Shown one piece after another: positions 21,784 through 29,139 of a stretch of DNA of 64,000 nt; positions within the stretch are counted from its first letter, which is position 1, and each line of letters starts with the position of its first letter. A program made the translations under genes and the position numbers. The DNA comes from Saprospiraceae bacterium. GTDB lineage: Bacteria; Bacteroidota; Bacteroidia; Chitinophagales; Saprospiraceae. The DNA is taken from positions 62,001 to 126,000 of the forward strand of contig JADJYQ010000006.1 in the NCBI GenBank assembly GCA_016719615.1, read 5' to 3'. The notes beneath the pieces were generated by a model. It was not told the origin of the DNA. It searched no databases and saw only the letters and a program-made list of their open reading frames with translations.

Positions 21784-22539
21784 CTACATGCCGCCTCTTC
21801 CCCCCGTTTTCCAACTCACACCTACCGAAACATAATTCATCTTTCTTTGTATTCCGGTTCCCCATGAAAAATCCAATTGAAAATTGGGCTTCAGCAGATA
21901 GGTCATACCTGCATCAAAGTTGGTGATAAACTCCTCCATTTCTTCCACAGTTCCGAAAGCTTCTACATACATAGCTGTTCGATCTGAAATTCCAATGCCA
22001 TATGAAAGAGAATAACTGAGATCGCCTTTACCTTGACCATAGTAATTATAACCTACATTATAACCGAGGCTGGTGTTTTCGGAGACATCATGACTGATAC
22101 AAAACTTATTTAAACTGCCGTATTTTTTATTACTTAGAAATTCGGTCCCACTTGGAAATATCAAATGCGTTAAAAAGGCCATTTTTAATGAACTATTAGC
22201 TGCATCTTTCAAGCGAAATTTGAGACCAACCTCCAAATCTGCCACACCCAATAGCGCGTTTGTTCCATTTGTTTCCCTGACCAACTGCTGAAATACCCTT
22301 AACTCCAGGGGCCCACCCAATCCATATCTAAACAAAGTGCCCGGGACCACCAGGCTATTGCTGGAAAAACCATCACCATCCTGAAAATTCCAGGAAATCC
22401 CGGATTCCACCTGCAATTGCGAAGTGTAAAGACAGAGCGCACTCTCGGTTTGGTCGGGCCTGTCCGTTACGATCTCCTGAGCGTATACATTGAGACCTAA
22501 AAGCAGACACAAACTTATGATAAAATTATTTTTAAACAT
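21784..22539 (-). CDS. Outer-membrane beta-barrel of the MetA-pathway transporter type
   Basis: 251 residues with a signal peptide (MFKNNFIISLCLLLG, cleavage after VYAQ). The mature N-terminus reads EIVTDRPDQTES, the hallmark of the 'transporter' / phenol MetA-deg family of outer-membrane barrels, followed by alternating amphipathic strands (LELRVFQQLV, LEVGLKFRLKD, LGYNVGYNYYGQ, QLDFSWGTGIQ). The C-terminus ends in a normal strand (VSVGVSWKTG) with a short GGRGGM tail. Substrate is unknown; pore or transport function is family-level inference. It is divergent from the barrel at 22974 with 434 bp between the two starts. Confidence 0.8.
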   Translation of the reverse strand: MFKNNFIISLCLLLGLNVYAQEIVTDRPDQTESALCLYTSQLQVESGISWNFQDGDGFSSNSLVVPGTLFRYGLGGPLELRVFQQLVRETNGTNALLGVADLEVGLKFRLKDAANSSLKMAFLTHLIFPSGTEFLSNKKYGSLNKFCISHDVSENTSLGYNVGYNYYGQGKGDLSYSLSYGIGISDRTAMYVEAFGTVEEMEEFITNFDAGMTYLLKPNFQLDFSWGTGIQRKMNYVSVGVSWKTGGRGGM

Positions 22540-22569
22540 TTGATTTGATTCTGGGATGAAGATAGGGAG

Positions 22570-22805
22570 AATACGTAAGAAGGAGAAAGGGAAAAGGGTC
22601 GAAAGGAAGGGGGATTCTTTTTCCTTTTTGTCTGAAGCAGAATTTTCAGAATTAAAGAATTTTCAGAATGGCATGAGTGTGAATGGAAGTGTGTGAATCG
22701 CCTTTGCCTTTAGTCTTTAGACTTTTTAAAACTGCCAACTGATCACTGCCAACTTCCTCATTGTCTGAAACAGAATTTACAGAATGGAGTATAGGTGTAA
22801 AGGCA
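22570..22805. repeat. Dispersed intergenic repeat, family CTGAAGCAGAATTTTC, copy 3
   Basis: Same block order as at 16675 and 17030: GGGGGATTCTTTTTCC, CTGAAGCAGAATTTTCAG, GGCATGAGTGTGAATG, TGTGAATCGCCTTTG, AACTGCCAACTGATCAC, CTGAAACAGAATTTACAG, GGAGTATAGGTGTAAAGG. Boundaries are approximate. Confidence 0.7.
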
Positions 22806-22837
22806 AAAGGGAAAAGGGAAAAGAAATACCAGATTAT

Positions 22838-22855
22838 AACTAACTTATGTTAGTT
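22838..22855. repeat. Dispersed palindrome AACTAAC-TTAT-GTTAGTT
   Basis: Perfect 7-bp arms around 4 nt. This is the only full family member found between divergent genes, at the 3' edge of repeat copy 3. Confidence 0.75.
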
Positions 22856-22973
22856 GGACACCATTGTTTTAAACCAAACCCTACTTTCCACTTTACCCCT
22901 TTAGCCTTTTCCCTTTAGACTATACCTACGAAATCTCCCAAACTTTTACAATATTTGCATAAACATTAAACTC

Positions 22974-23816
22974 ATGACTCGTATTCTAGTATTTCTTTTG
23001 ATTCTCGTTTCTATAAGTATGAAAGCACAAAGCGGCTGGACGCTTCAAAAAAGCGGATTGTATCTCAAGGCAGATTATTCTGCTCTAAAAGCCGACACTT
23101 ATTACGATAATAGCAGTGATGGTTTTCGGGTGCATGACTTCAAACAAACGATATTCAATCTCTTTGCTTCGTATGGTTTGTCGGATCGTTGGAACCTGCA
23201 ACTCCATTTTCCGCTGCTAAAATCTTATAGTTTTGAGAATACAGAAAAAGTAAGTGGTATTGGCGACCCCAGGCTCGAACTCAAATACAGGTTCACGGAC
23301 AATCGATTCCCGGTTTCCATAAGCATCGCGCCTGAATTTCCGCTGGGCAAAAAAAATGCCTATGCTAATTTTTTAGATTCCACAAATTCATCCAGGAACT
23401 TACCCTTAGGCGATGGAGAATGGAATGTGTGGACCACAATAGCAGCTTCAAAATCATTCGGAAAAATGTATTGTTCGGCGTTTGCAGCCTTTAACTACAG
23501 AACTGAATTTGAAGACTATGAACTGCGCAATGCCTACCAAATTGGTCTTGAAGTAGGTTATCAGGCCTTGTCGAATCTATGGCTCAATGCAAAAATCAGA
23601 GGACAATTCAGTGAAGACCCTGATTTAGCTTCCCCAACAGAAGTTCTCAGAAATGACGGAACAACTTATACATTGATGAGTGCAGAGTTGTTTTACAAAC
23701 CTCTGAAAAACTGGGGCGTCTCCGTGACTTATCTTACTGGTAGTGAACTGTTGAGCAAATATAGAAATTTGTATGCTGCTGCGTATTTGTCGTTTGGGGT
23801 GGTGTATCAGTATTAG
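22974..23816 (+). CDS. Outer-membrane beta-barrel protein, function unknown
   Basis: 280 residues with a signal peptide (MTRILVFLLILVSISMKAQ). The rest alternates short amphipathic strands (FNLFASYGLSDRWNLQLHFPLL, KYRFTDN, VSISIAPEFPLG, YQIGLEVGYQAL) and ends with aromatic residue Y (FGVVYQY), as outer-membrane barrels do. The layout (IGDPRLELKYRF near residue 98, P-G-rich loop EFPLGKKN) resembles the MetA-like transporter group of the divergent neighbour, but there is no DRPDQTES motif, so only a barrel is claimed. Confidence 0.75.
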   Translation: MTRILVFLLILVSISMKAQSGWTLQKSGLYLKADYSALKADTYYDNSSDGFRVHDFKQTIFNLFASYGLSDRWNLQLHFPLLKSYSFENTEKVSGIGDPRLELKYRFTDNRFPVSISIAPEFPLGKKNAYANFLDSTNSSRNLPLGDGEWNVWTTIAASKSFGKMYCSAFAAFNYRTEFEDYELRNAYQIGLEVGYQALSNLWLNAKIRGQFSEDPDLASPTEVLRNDGTTYTLMSAELFYKPLKNWGVSVTYLTGSELLSKYRNLYAAAYLSFGVVYQY

Positions 23817-24081
23817 GAATTTATTATTTCCCTGAAAATTCACTTGACATAAAATTAATAGAGTCCATATAATTAAAACGATGTTTATTTCTTTTAGCTA
23901 ATACAGCTATTAAGATTGATTTTGTTGTTTGTTTTATTCTAGCTGCTAAAGTTAATTTTCTTTATTTGTAAGTTGATCAATACCCAAAAATTGTGTTTTT
24001 TGAGATGTTCGGTAATTCGTTATGCCGCTAAATACGTTCTAGTTTCTCTTATTTATTTAAATTTTTTCGTATCCTTGTCTC

Positions 24082-24366
24082 ATGAACTTCTTTTGGATAC
24101 TTTGGATCTTTGATGCCCTGATCGCTTTAGTAGCGGTGTATTTTTTTATCGTCGGACTTTCGGATGGATCTGTAAGTTCCTTCAACATCAAATTATGGCT
24201 GGGCTTATTAGCCGTACTCGCCATTATATTGGGCGGTAGTTATTGGTTATATACACATGAAAAATTGGTGTTTGCCAAAAGATTACTTTATCTACTTGCC
24301 ATTCCCGGTTTTTTATACCTGCTTTTTCTACTGTTTATACTTATTGCCAGACCACGATGGAATTAA
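24082..24366 (+). CDS. Small three-helix membrane protein, unknown
   Basis: 94 residues. Three hydrophobic helices at about residues 5-26, 38-57 and 67-88, with short polar loops and an Arg-rich end (ARPRWN). No family recognised. It has its own gap on both sides (265 bp before, 76 bp after), and a TATCCTTG element 7-14 bp before the ATG is a poor promoter match. The coding call rests on the long hydrophobic pattern and the clean ATG. Confidence 0.6.
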   Translation: MNFFWILWIFDALIALVAVYFFIVGLSDGSVSSFNIKLWLGLLAVLAIILGGSYWLYTHEKLVFAKRLLYLLAIPGFLYLLFLLFILIARPRWN

Positions 24367-24442
24367 GCTTCCTTAATGGTTTTGATGATTCCTCCTTTGG
24401 TAATTCTCTTATGGTTTCTTAAACAGAATTGTATTACATAAC

Positions 24443-25459
24443 ATGAAAGCCATTTACCTCGTTCGTCATGCTGCTGCTTCTCGTTCCTTTGAATTCAGAG
24501 AAGAAGCCATTCCCGTTCCTCGCCATTCTGATGTGGTGATCAAAACCATTTGTTCCGGATTGAATTTTGCCGATATCATGGTCCGCAAAAATTTATATGA
24601 TGGCGCGCCCAAACTTCCGGCGGTCATTGGTTTTGATGCTTGTGGTACCATAACTGCTGTTGGTGCTGAAGTCAAAAATTTTAAACCCGGTGATGTGGTT
24701 GTTGCACTTTGCAAATTCAGTGGTTATGCAGAATACATTTGCACTCCTGCATCTGGGGTTGCTAAAATTCCCGAACATATAGACCCGCACGATGCAGTTG
24801 CATTGGCTGTACAATACCTCACTGCATATTATGCAGCAGCCAAATTAACCCAATTGCAAGAAGGAGATAAGGTATTGATTCATGCCGGTGCCGGTGGACT
24901 TGGACGTGCATTGATCCAATATGCCTTGTTTAAAAAATGTATTGTTTTTGCAACAGCCGGATCAGAAGAAAAAATCACAATGTTGAAAAACATGGGCGTA
25001 CATCATCCCATCAACTACTATACATCTGATTTTGCGAAAGATGTAGCACGTTTGACAAATCAAAAAGGCCTTGATGTTGTCTTTGATGGAATTGGTGGCT
25101 CGAATGCCCGCAAAAGTTTTAAAAGTCTTGCTACAGGTGGCCGCCTCGTTTTACATGGAGCTTCGGTTCTGAGTTCAGGAAATCTTTTCTCCAAAATTTT
25201 TCAATTCTTATCCTTCGGTTTGTATCATCCGGTGATGCTGATGATGCCTTCTAAATCCATACTGGGTATCAACATGCTCGAAATGGCTGATCACAAACCT
25301 GAGTTTATCAGCCAGATGTTAAGTGAAGTCATTCAACTCACGGTGTCAGGTATTTTTAAACCGGAGACACCGCATCGTTTTCCGGCAGCGGATATTGCCG
25401 AAGCGCATGCATTTCTCGAAAACAGAAAAAGCAGCGGCAAGGTGTGTATTGTTTGGTAG
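24443..25459 (+). CDS. Medium-chain zinc-independent quinone oxidoreductase-like dehydrogenase (VAT-1 / Qor type)
   Basis: 338 residues, the usual length for this MDR family. GroES-like N-terminal half (SGLNFADIMVRKNLYDGAPKLP, VIGFDACGTI, FKPGDVVVAL) followed by a Rossmann NAD(P)H-binding half with GAGGLGRALIQYA near residue 151 and the GLDVVFDGIGG segment near 213. The cysteine ligands of the structural zinc are missing, as in the quinone-reductase branch. It probably reduces quinones or alpha,beta-unsaturated carbonyls with NADPH; the exact substrate is unknown. It is followed by repeat DNA with no partner gene. Confidence 0.85.
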   Translation: MKAIYLVRHAAASRSFEFREEAIPVPRHSDVVIKTICSGLNFADIMVRKNLYDGAPKLPAVIGFDACGTITAVGAEVKNFKPGDVVVALCKFSGYAEYICTPASGVAKIPEHIDPHDAVALAVQYLTAYYAAAKLTQLQEGDKVLIHAGAGGLGRALIQYALFKKCIVFATAGSEEKITMLKNMGVHHPINYYTSDFAKDVARLTNQKGLDVVFDGIGGSNARKSFKSLATGGRLVLHGASVLSSGNLFSKIFQFLSFGLYHPVMLMMPSKSILGINMLEMADHKPEFISQMLSEVIQLTVSGIFKPETPHRFPAADIAEAHAFLENRKSSGKVCIVW

Positions 25460-25506
25460 TTGAGGAAGGGAGAAGTCTGCTTGACTATTTGACTGCTTGG
25501 AGGAAT

Positions 25507-25668
25507 AGTCTGTTAGTCTGTTAGTCTGTTAGTCTGTTAGTCTGTTAGTCTGTTAGTCTGTTAGTCTGTTAGTCTGTTAGTCTGTTAGTCTGTTAGTCTG
25601 TTAGTCTGTTAGTCTGTTAGTCTGTTAGTCTGTTAGTCTGTTAGTCTGTTAGTCTGTTAGTCTGTTAG
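25507..25668. repeat. 8-bp tandem repeat array, unit AGTCTGTT, about 20 copies
   Basis: 162 bp of uninterrupted AGTCTGTT units. No unit differs from the consensus as read. The unit repeats GTTAG, the arm of the dispersed palindrome family, at each junction. Such an array is a candidate for slipped-strand length variation and also for assembly length error. Confidence 0.95.
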
Positions 25669-25681
25669 AAAAAAACACGCC

Positions 25682-25695
25682 CTAACGAATGTTAG
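25682..25695. repeat. Dispersed palindrome CTAAC-GAAT-GTTAG
   Basis: Perfect 5-bp arms; followed by TTCAATAAATTTC, a sequence shared with the site at 25868 (TTCAATAAATTAC). Confidence 0.7.
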
Positions 25696-25750
25696 TTCAA
25701 TAAATTTCAACTATTTTTAATTTATTTTTCCGAACTTTACTTGTTAAAGA

Positions 25751-25828
25751 TAGCTTTAGGCGTGGCTTTAGGCTGCTTTGGCTTTGGCTGGGCTTTGGCT
25801 TGGCTTTAGGCTTTAGGCTTGGCTGTGT
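25751..25828. repeat. Degenerate GGCTTT / GGCTTTA tandem repeat
   Basis: About 12 imperfect reiterations of GGCTTT(A) or GGCTTTGG between the two parts of the AGTCTGTT array. No coding pattern on either strand. Confidence 0.7.
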
Positions 25829-25833
25829 CGTTG

Positions 25834-25859
25834 TCTGTTAGTCTGTTAGTCTGTTAGTC
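25834..25859. repeat. Short second run of the AGTCTGTT tandem repeat
   Basis: Three further units of the same 8-bp repeat, separated from the main array by the palindrome at 25682 and the GGCTTT-rich tract. Confidence 0.85.
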
Positions 25860-25867
25860 ATCAACGC

Positions 25868-25887
25868 GAACTAACGTATGTTAGTTC
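25868..25887. repeat. Dispersed palindrome GAACTAAC-GTAT-GTTAGTTC
   Basis: Perfect 8-bp arms, 4-nt spacer, one of the longest copies of the family, immediately after the second 8-bp repeat run. Confidence 0.8.
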
Positions 25888-26035
25888 AATAAATTACAGC
25901 TATTTATTAATTATTTTTCTAATCCTGATTCTTTAAAAGAATTTTGCTAAAAGATCCCGACATCATTAAGTTATTGTCAATAAAAGGCTACTTCATGTCG
26001 GGATGACTATTGACCAATAACTCTTGACCCTTGTT

Positions 26036-26362
26036 CATGTCCCGTAGGGACAAAATATCGGTAGAATATTGCAAAAACGTAAACCGCGTGCCGTAGGTAC
26101 GCAAGAGGACGAATGAAGGAGAGGGGGTCTGTCCGATAGTCCGGAGATTCGTGTTATCATAGTGCCAGTAACTAACAAATGTTAGTTATGGTTTGTCTTT
26201 TTTCATTTTTGATGTTCGGGGTTCAAATGATGATTCGATGGGTTCCCGCAAATCACGCAGACTCTGGTCCCTGCAGATATTCGCAGACAAATTTTTCCTT
26301 TAAATCTGCGCGATCCGCGGGAAAAATCCCAACACATGATCCTTAAGGCTTTCCGCTTTAGC
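26036..26362 (-). repeat. Composite dispersed repeat, right copy (inverted relative to 21303-21625)
   Basis: Read on the minus strand it gives the same ordered blocks as the left copy: GCTAAAGCGGAAAGCC, GGATCATGTGTTGGG, CGTGATTTGCGGGAAC, GAACCCCGAACATCAAAA, TAACTAACATTTGTTAGTTA, CGTCCTCTTGCGTACC and ATTTTGTCCCTACGGGACA. The copies differ at many positions but stay alignable from end to end. Confidence 0.75.
26169..26188. repeat. Dispersed palindrome TAACTAAC-AAAT-GTTAGTTA
   Basis: Perfect 8-bp arms. It occupies the same place inside the right composite repeat as the 21474 palindrome does in the left copy. Confidence 0.8.
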
Positions 26363-26370
26363 CTTCCAAC

Positions 26371-27531
26371 CTACTTCAACGTCGCTGCCCGCATCACGGA
26401 ACCCGCACCCCAGCGCCGGCGAATGTGATCCAGCTGTCGCATCAGCGAGATCTGTTCTTCGGTATCCTCAAACAAGCTGATCTGGTAATGCCCTTGTACC
26501 AGTCCGCTGAACTTCAATCCAACGAGTCGGATCAACTGCCGCTTTTCGTTCAAGCTGTCGAAAAGTTCATAACAAACTCTTCGCAGCGAGTCGTCGTGAG
26601 CTGTATAAGCAATGCGTCTTTGTTTGGAGTAGGTATTGAAATCGGCATACCGGATCTTTACAGTTACACAACAACATACGCGGCCGCTTTGGCGCAATTC
26701 AAAAGCCAGCTTTTCGCACATATCGAGCAGCAGGATCTTGATGCGGCGGATATCCAAGGTATCTTTTTCAAAAGTCGTTTCCTTCGAAATAGACTTTTGT
26801 TCGTGATAGGCCACGACCGGAGATTCGTCGATGGCATTGGCGTGCTCCGACAAACTTTTTCCGGACTCGTTGCCAAACTCGCGCTGCAGCAAAGGCACAG
26901 GGATGTCGCGCAGGGTATGTATATACCGCACCCCCATAAAACTCAGACGCTTGTAGGTCTGCGTTCCGATACCGGGAATCTTGGAAGTGCTTAGGGGCGA
27001 TAAAAATTCGCGTTCCGTACCCGCATCGATCTGAAGCATGCCATTGGGCTTGGACTCATTCGTGCCGATCTTGGATACCAGTTTATTGACTGACAAACCA
27101 AATGATATGGGCAAGCCCGCCTCCCGCATCAGTTTGCAACGCAACTCCGTAGACCATTTCATACATCCGAAATAGCGGTCCATCCCCGTGAGGTCCAGGT
27201 AAAACTCGTCGATCGAGGCCTTTTCAAAGACCGGGGCCTGCTCTGCAATGATCTCCGTTACCATTGCCGAATACTTCGTATAGGAATCCATGTCGCCGCG
27301 GATCACCGTAGCCTGCGGGCACAGTCGCAATGCCATTTTCATGGGCATGGCAGAATGCACCCCAAAGGCCCTGGCTTCATAACTGCAAGCCGCCACCACC
27401 CCTCTGTTGCTATAACCGCCCACAATCAGCGGACGGCCCTTAAGCTGACTGTTTTTAACGCACTCAACCGACACAAAAAATGCGTCTAGATCCATATGTA
27501 AAATCGCACGGTGGTACATCGCATTACTCAT
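26371..27531 (-). CDS. dinB: DNA polymerase IV (Y-family translesion polymerase)
   Basis: 386 residues. Y-family signature residues are visible: HMDLDAFFVSVE at about residues 12-23 (first metal-binding Asp), VIRGDMDSYTKYSAM, KASIDEFYLDLTG near residue 104-116 (catalytic Asp-Glu), ISFGLSVNKLVSKIGTNESKPNG, and the helix-hairpin-helix STSKIPGIGTQTYKRL near 180-196. The little-finger domain continues to the C-terminus. It bypasses damaged template bases at the cost of fidelity. The gene is divergent from an XRE-S24 regulator, 108 bp start to start, and a palindrome sits over the predicted start site, suggesting repression by that neighbour. GC content appears higher than in neighbouring genes. 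Confidence 0.95.
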   Translation of the reverse strand: MSNAMYHRAILHMDLDAFFVSVECVKNSQLKGRPLIVGGYSNRGVVAACSYEARAFGVHSAMPMKMALRLCPQATVIRGDMDSYTKYSAMVTEIIAEQAPVFEKASIDEFYLDLTGMDRYFGCMKWSTELRCKLMREAGLPISFGLSVNKLVSKIGTNESKPNGMLQIDAGTEREFLSPLSTSKIPGIGTQTYKRLSFMGVRYIHTLRDIPVPLLQREFGNESGKSLSEHANAIDESPVVAYHEQKSISKETTFEKDTLDIRRIKILLLDMCEKLAFELRQSGRVCCCVTVKIRYADFNTYSKQRRIAYTAHDDSLRRVCYELFDSLNEKRQLIRLVGLKFSGLVQGHYQISLFEDTEEQISLMRQLDHIRRRWGAGSVMRAATLK

Positions 27532-27542
27532 TTTGATCTCAA

Positions 27543-27559
27543 TGACGAATTTATCGTCA
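27543..27559. promoter_or_regulatory. Putative operator TGACGA-N5-TCGTCA over the dinB start site
   Basis: Perfect 6-bp inverted repeat with 5-nt spacer in the dinB / regulator divergent gap. It overlaps the end of the predicted dinB -7 element and would cover the transcription start. Position and symmetry suggest a dimeric repressor site, plausibly for the adjacent LexA-like protein. This is inference; no other copy was found in the window. Confidence 0.5.
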
Positions 27560-27565
27560 AATATA
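27558..27565 (-). promoter_or_regulatory. Putative dinB -7 element (TATATTTG)
   Basis: Exact match to TAnnTTTG on the minus strand, 27 bp before the dinB ATG. No clear -33 TTTG at the usual distance. Confidence 0.45.
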
Positions 27566-27608
27566 TGCTGAATAAAAATTTAAGACGAGTTTTTCAACAA
27601 GTATTTTG

Positions 27609-27616
27609 TACTTTTG
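27609..27616 (+). promoter_or_regulatory. Putative -7 element (TACTTTTG) of the XRE-S24 regulator
   Basis: Exact match to TAnnTTTG, 23 bp before the ATG at 27640. The -33 region is not convincing. Confidence 0.45.
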
Positions 27617-27639
27617 TATTCTGTAAATAGGCTATAAAT

Positions 27640-28200
27640 ATGTATCTGGCAGAAAATCTAAGATTTATAAGGCAGGAGAAGCGTTATTCTCAGGCTGAAG
27701 CCGCCGATAAAATCGGCATTCCAAGAACCACTTTGGGCGATTACGAACGAGGGCACACGGAACCCAATATTGAAACGCTTTCCAAAATAGCTCGGGTCTA
27801 TGCCATCAATATCGAAAACCTGATCAGCCAAAGGCTCAAAAATATCGCTTGGGAAGACCAGCGTTCCAATCAACTCAAAATATTGGCCATTTCTGTGGAT
27901 GCTAAGGAAAAAGCCAATATCGAACTCGTACGAACCAAAGCCGCAGCAGGGTATATGGATAGTTTCCAGGATCCCGAATTCATCAGCGATCTTCCGCGTT
28001 TTCAACTCCCATCCTTACAAGGGCATCTTCGGGCCTTTGAAATTGAAGGCGACTCCATGCTACCCATGGAATCCGGAAGCATCGTCATTTGCAAATATGT
28101 AGAACGATTACAAGAAGTAAAAAATAATGCCTGTTACATCATCGTATCCAATCGGGAAGGTGTGGTATACAAAGATTGCAAAAGGATAAAAGCGGTTTAG
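27640..28200 (+). CDS. LexA-like XRE-S24 transcriptional regulator, main part (frameshifted at 3' end)
   Basis: 186 codons as read. Residues 5-60 form an XRE helix-turn-helix (RFIRQEKRYSQAEAADKIG, RTTLGDYERGHTEP). An Ala-Gly pair in KAAAGYMDS near residue 107 is placed like a LexA/UmuD self-cleavage site, and the S24 peptidase domain follows with the serine motif EIEGDSMLP near residue 140. In this family the catalytic Lys lies in a VxYKR segment near the end. Here VVYK is immediately followed by a frame change: one missing A at 28171-28173 turns YKRLQKDKSG into YKDCKRIKAV-stop. The rest of the protein is the ORF at 28176-28400. Probable role: damage-responsive or phage-type repressor controlling the divergent dinB. 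Confidence 0.85.
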   Translation: MYLAENLRFIRQEKRYSQAEAADKIGIPRTTLGDYERGHTEPNIETLSKIARVYAINIENLISQRLKNIAWEDQRSNQLKILAISVDAKEKANIELVRTKAAAGYMDSFQDPEFISDLPRFQLPSLQGHLRAFEIEGDSMLPMESGSIVICKYVERLQEVKNNACYIIVSNREGVVYKDCKRIKAV

Positions 28201-28400
28201 AGCTGATTTGCATTTCTGATAATCAACTCTATGCCAGCTTTCAGCTTCCTTTGGAAGAAGTAAAGGAATTGTGGGAATATCAGGCTCATATTTCTTTTCG
28301 CGAACCTTCGCAGATCCATGAAAACCTGATGAGAGACCGTCTAGACGACATCCATCAAAAAGTCAACGCCTTACATAAACATTATATCGGGAAATCGTGA
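28176..28400 (+). CDS. C-terminal part of the LexA-like regulator (frameshift fragment)
   Basis: Continues the S24 domain in the +1 frame (LQKDKSGLELICISDNQLY) and adds a helical tail (REPSQIHENLMRDRLDDIHQKVNALHKHY). With one A restored at 28171-28173 the two ORFs form a single protein of about 253 residues. Not an independent gene. Confidence 0.75.
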   Translation: MQKDKSGLELICISDNQLYASFQLPLEEVKELWEYQAHISFREPSQIHENLMRDRLDDIHQKVNALHKHYIGKS

Positions 28401-29139
28401 GGCGGTTTATAAGAATTTGGAGATAATGTATTCCGTAATGGAAGTCCGTTGTGCATGAACCAAGCTATATATGGTCGTTTATCTGAAATGAACAATTGTA
28501 AATAATCAAATGACAATTGATGCAGAAATTCTTAAATGCACCTTCTATTACATTGATCTCAAAAAAAAATTTCATTGCTTATAATATTCTTACATATTAT
28601 AGGAAAAAATATATCAAAATATTTTGAAAATTGCTTGGTTATTTTTATTTTTATGGGTGGATCTGTTCAATTATAATTTGATTGGCTCGACTGATTTTTT
28701 TCATTTTAAATTTATCCAATATATGGAAACAAAAAATACAATACCACCTGGCTATTTTAGCTGATTTTTTGAAAGACCTATTGAGAGTGTATGATTGTTC
28801 ATAAGCACCCTTTAACCCTGTAACCAAAAAATCAGCTCCAAAGCACTACAGTTTGTCAACTGGTTTTTTTCAGCTTGCCACTGTTACTTATTAATACTTT
28901 TTGTCAATGAATCGGGAGTGGTGTTATGAACACCTATTGCAATTGTTATGCTTTAACTAATCATACCGGTTTGCGGCCTTTTGAATCGCACCGGCCAGAA
29001 TTGCATTCATCAGCAAAACTATTTGCCAGGATCATTCCCGCTTCTTCTGATAATGAAAGAATATTTTCCATTCATTTGGAAAACACTAGAGATCTCATGA
29101 TATGATGAAATTTTTTTTCACTTTTTAAATCGTATTTTT
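28401..29139. other. AT-rich intergenic region, no gene seen
   Basis: About 740 bp upstream of the dockerin protein gene. No credible ORF or RNA gene. The only structure noticed is a 13-bp inverted pair AGCTGATTTTTTG (28759-28771) / CAAAAAATCAGCT (28825-28837) with a 53-nt loop. It may contain the promoter for 29140. Confidence 0.5.

Larger units (their letters stand above)
22540..22973. other. Divergent intergenic region with repeats
   Basis: Separates two divergent outer-membrane barrel genes. It contains the third copy of the CTGAAGCAGAATTTTC repeat (22570-22805), a palindrome (22838-22855) and A/G-rich then T/C-rich tracts. The promoters of both barrels must lie here, but I could not pick out a convincing TTTG-N19-TAnnTTTG pair. 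Confidence 0.5.
25460..26370. other. Repeat-dense convergent intergenic region
   Basis: About 900 bp between the oxidoreductase (+) and dinB (-) with no credible gene. In order: 8-bp tandem array, palindrome, degenerate GGCTTT array, three more 8-bp units, palindrome, palindrome inside the composite repeat, and the composite repeat itself. Each is listed separately. Confidence 0.7.

Noticed and set aside
21482..21867. Short plus-strand ORFs between the desaturase and the MetA-like barrel
   Set aside because: They lie inside the composite repeat and its C/T-rich tail and have no protein-like composition.
25507..25668. Short direct repeats that might be called a CRISPR array
   Set aside because: Units are 8 bp and contiguous with no spacers, and no cas genes are near, so it is a simple tandem repeat.
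26425..26994. 189-codon ORF on the plus strand inside dinB
   Set aside because: It is an open frame on the strand opposite a strongly supported dinB, and has no recognisable motif.
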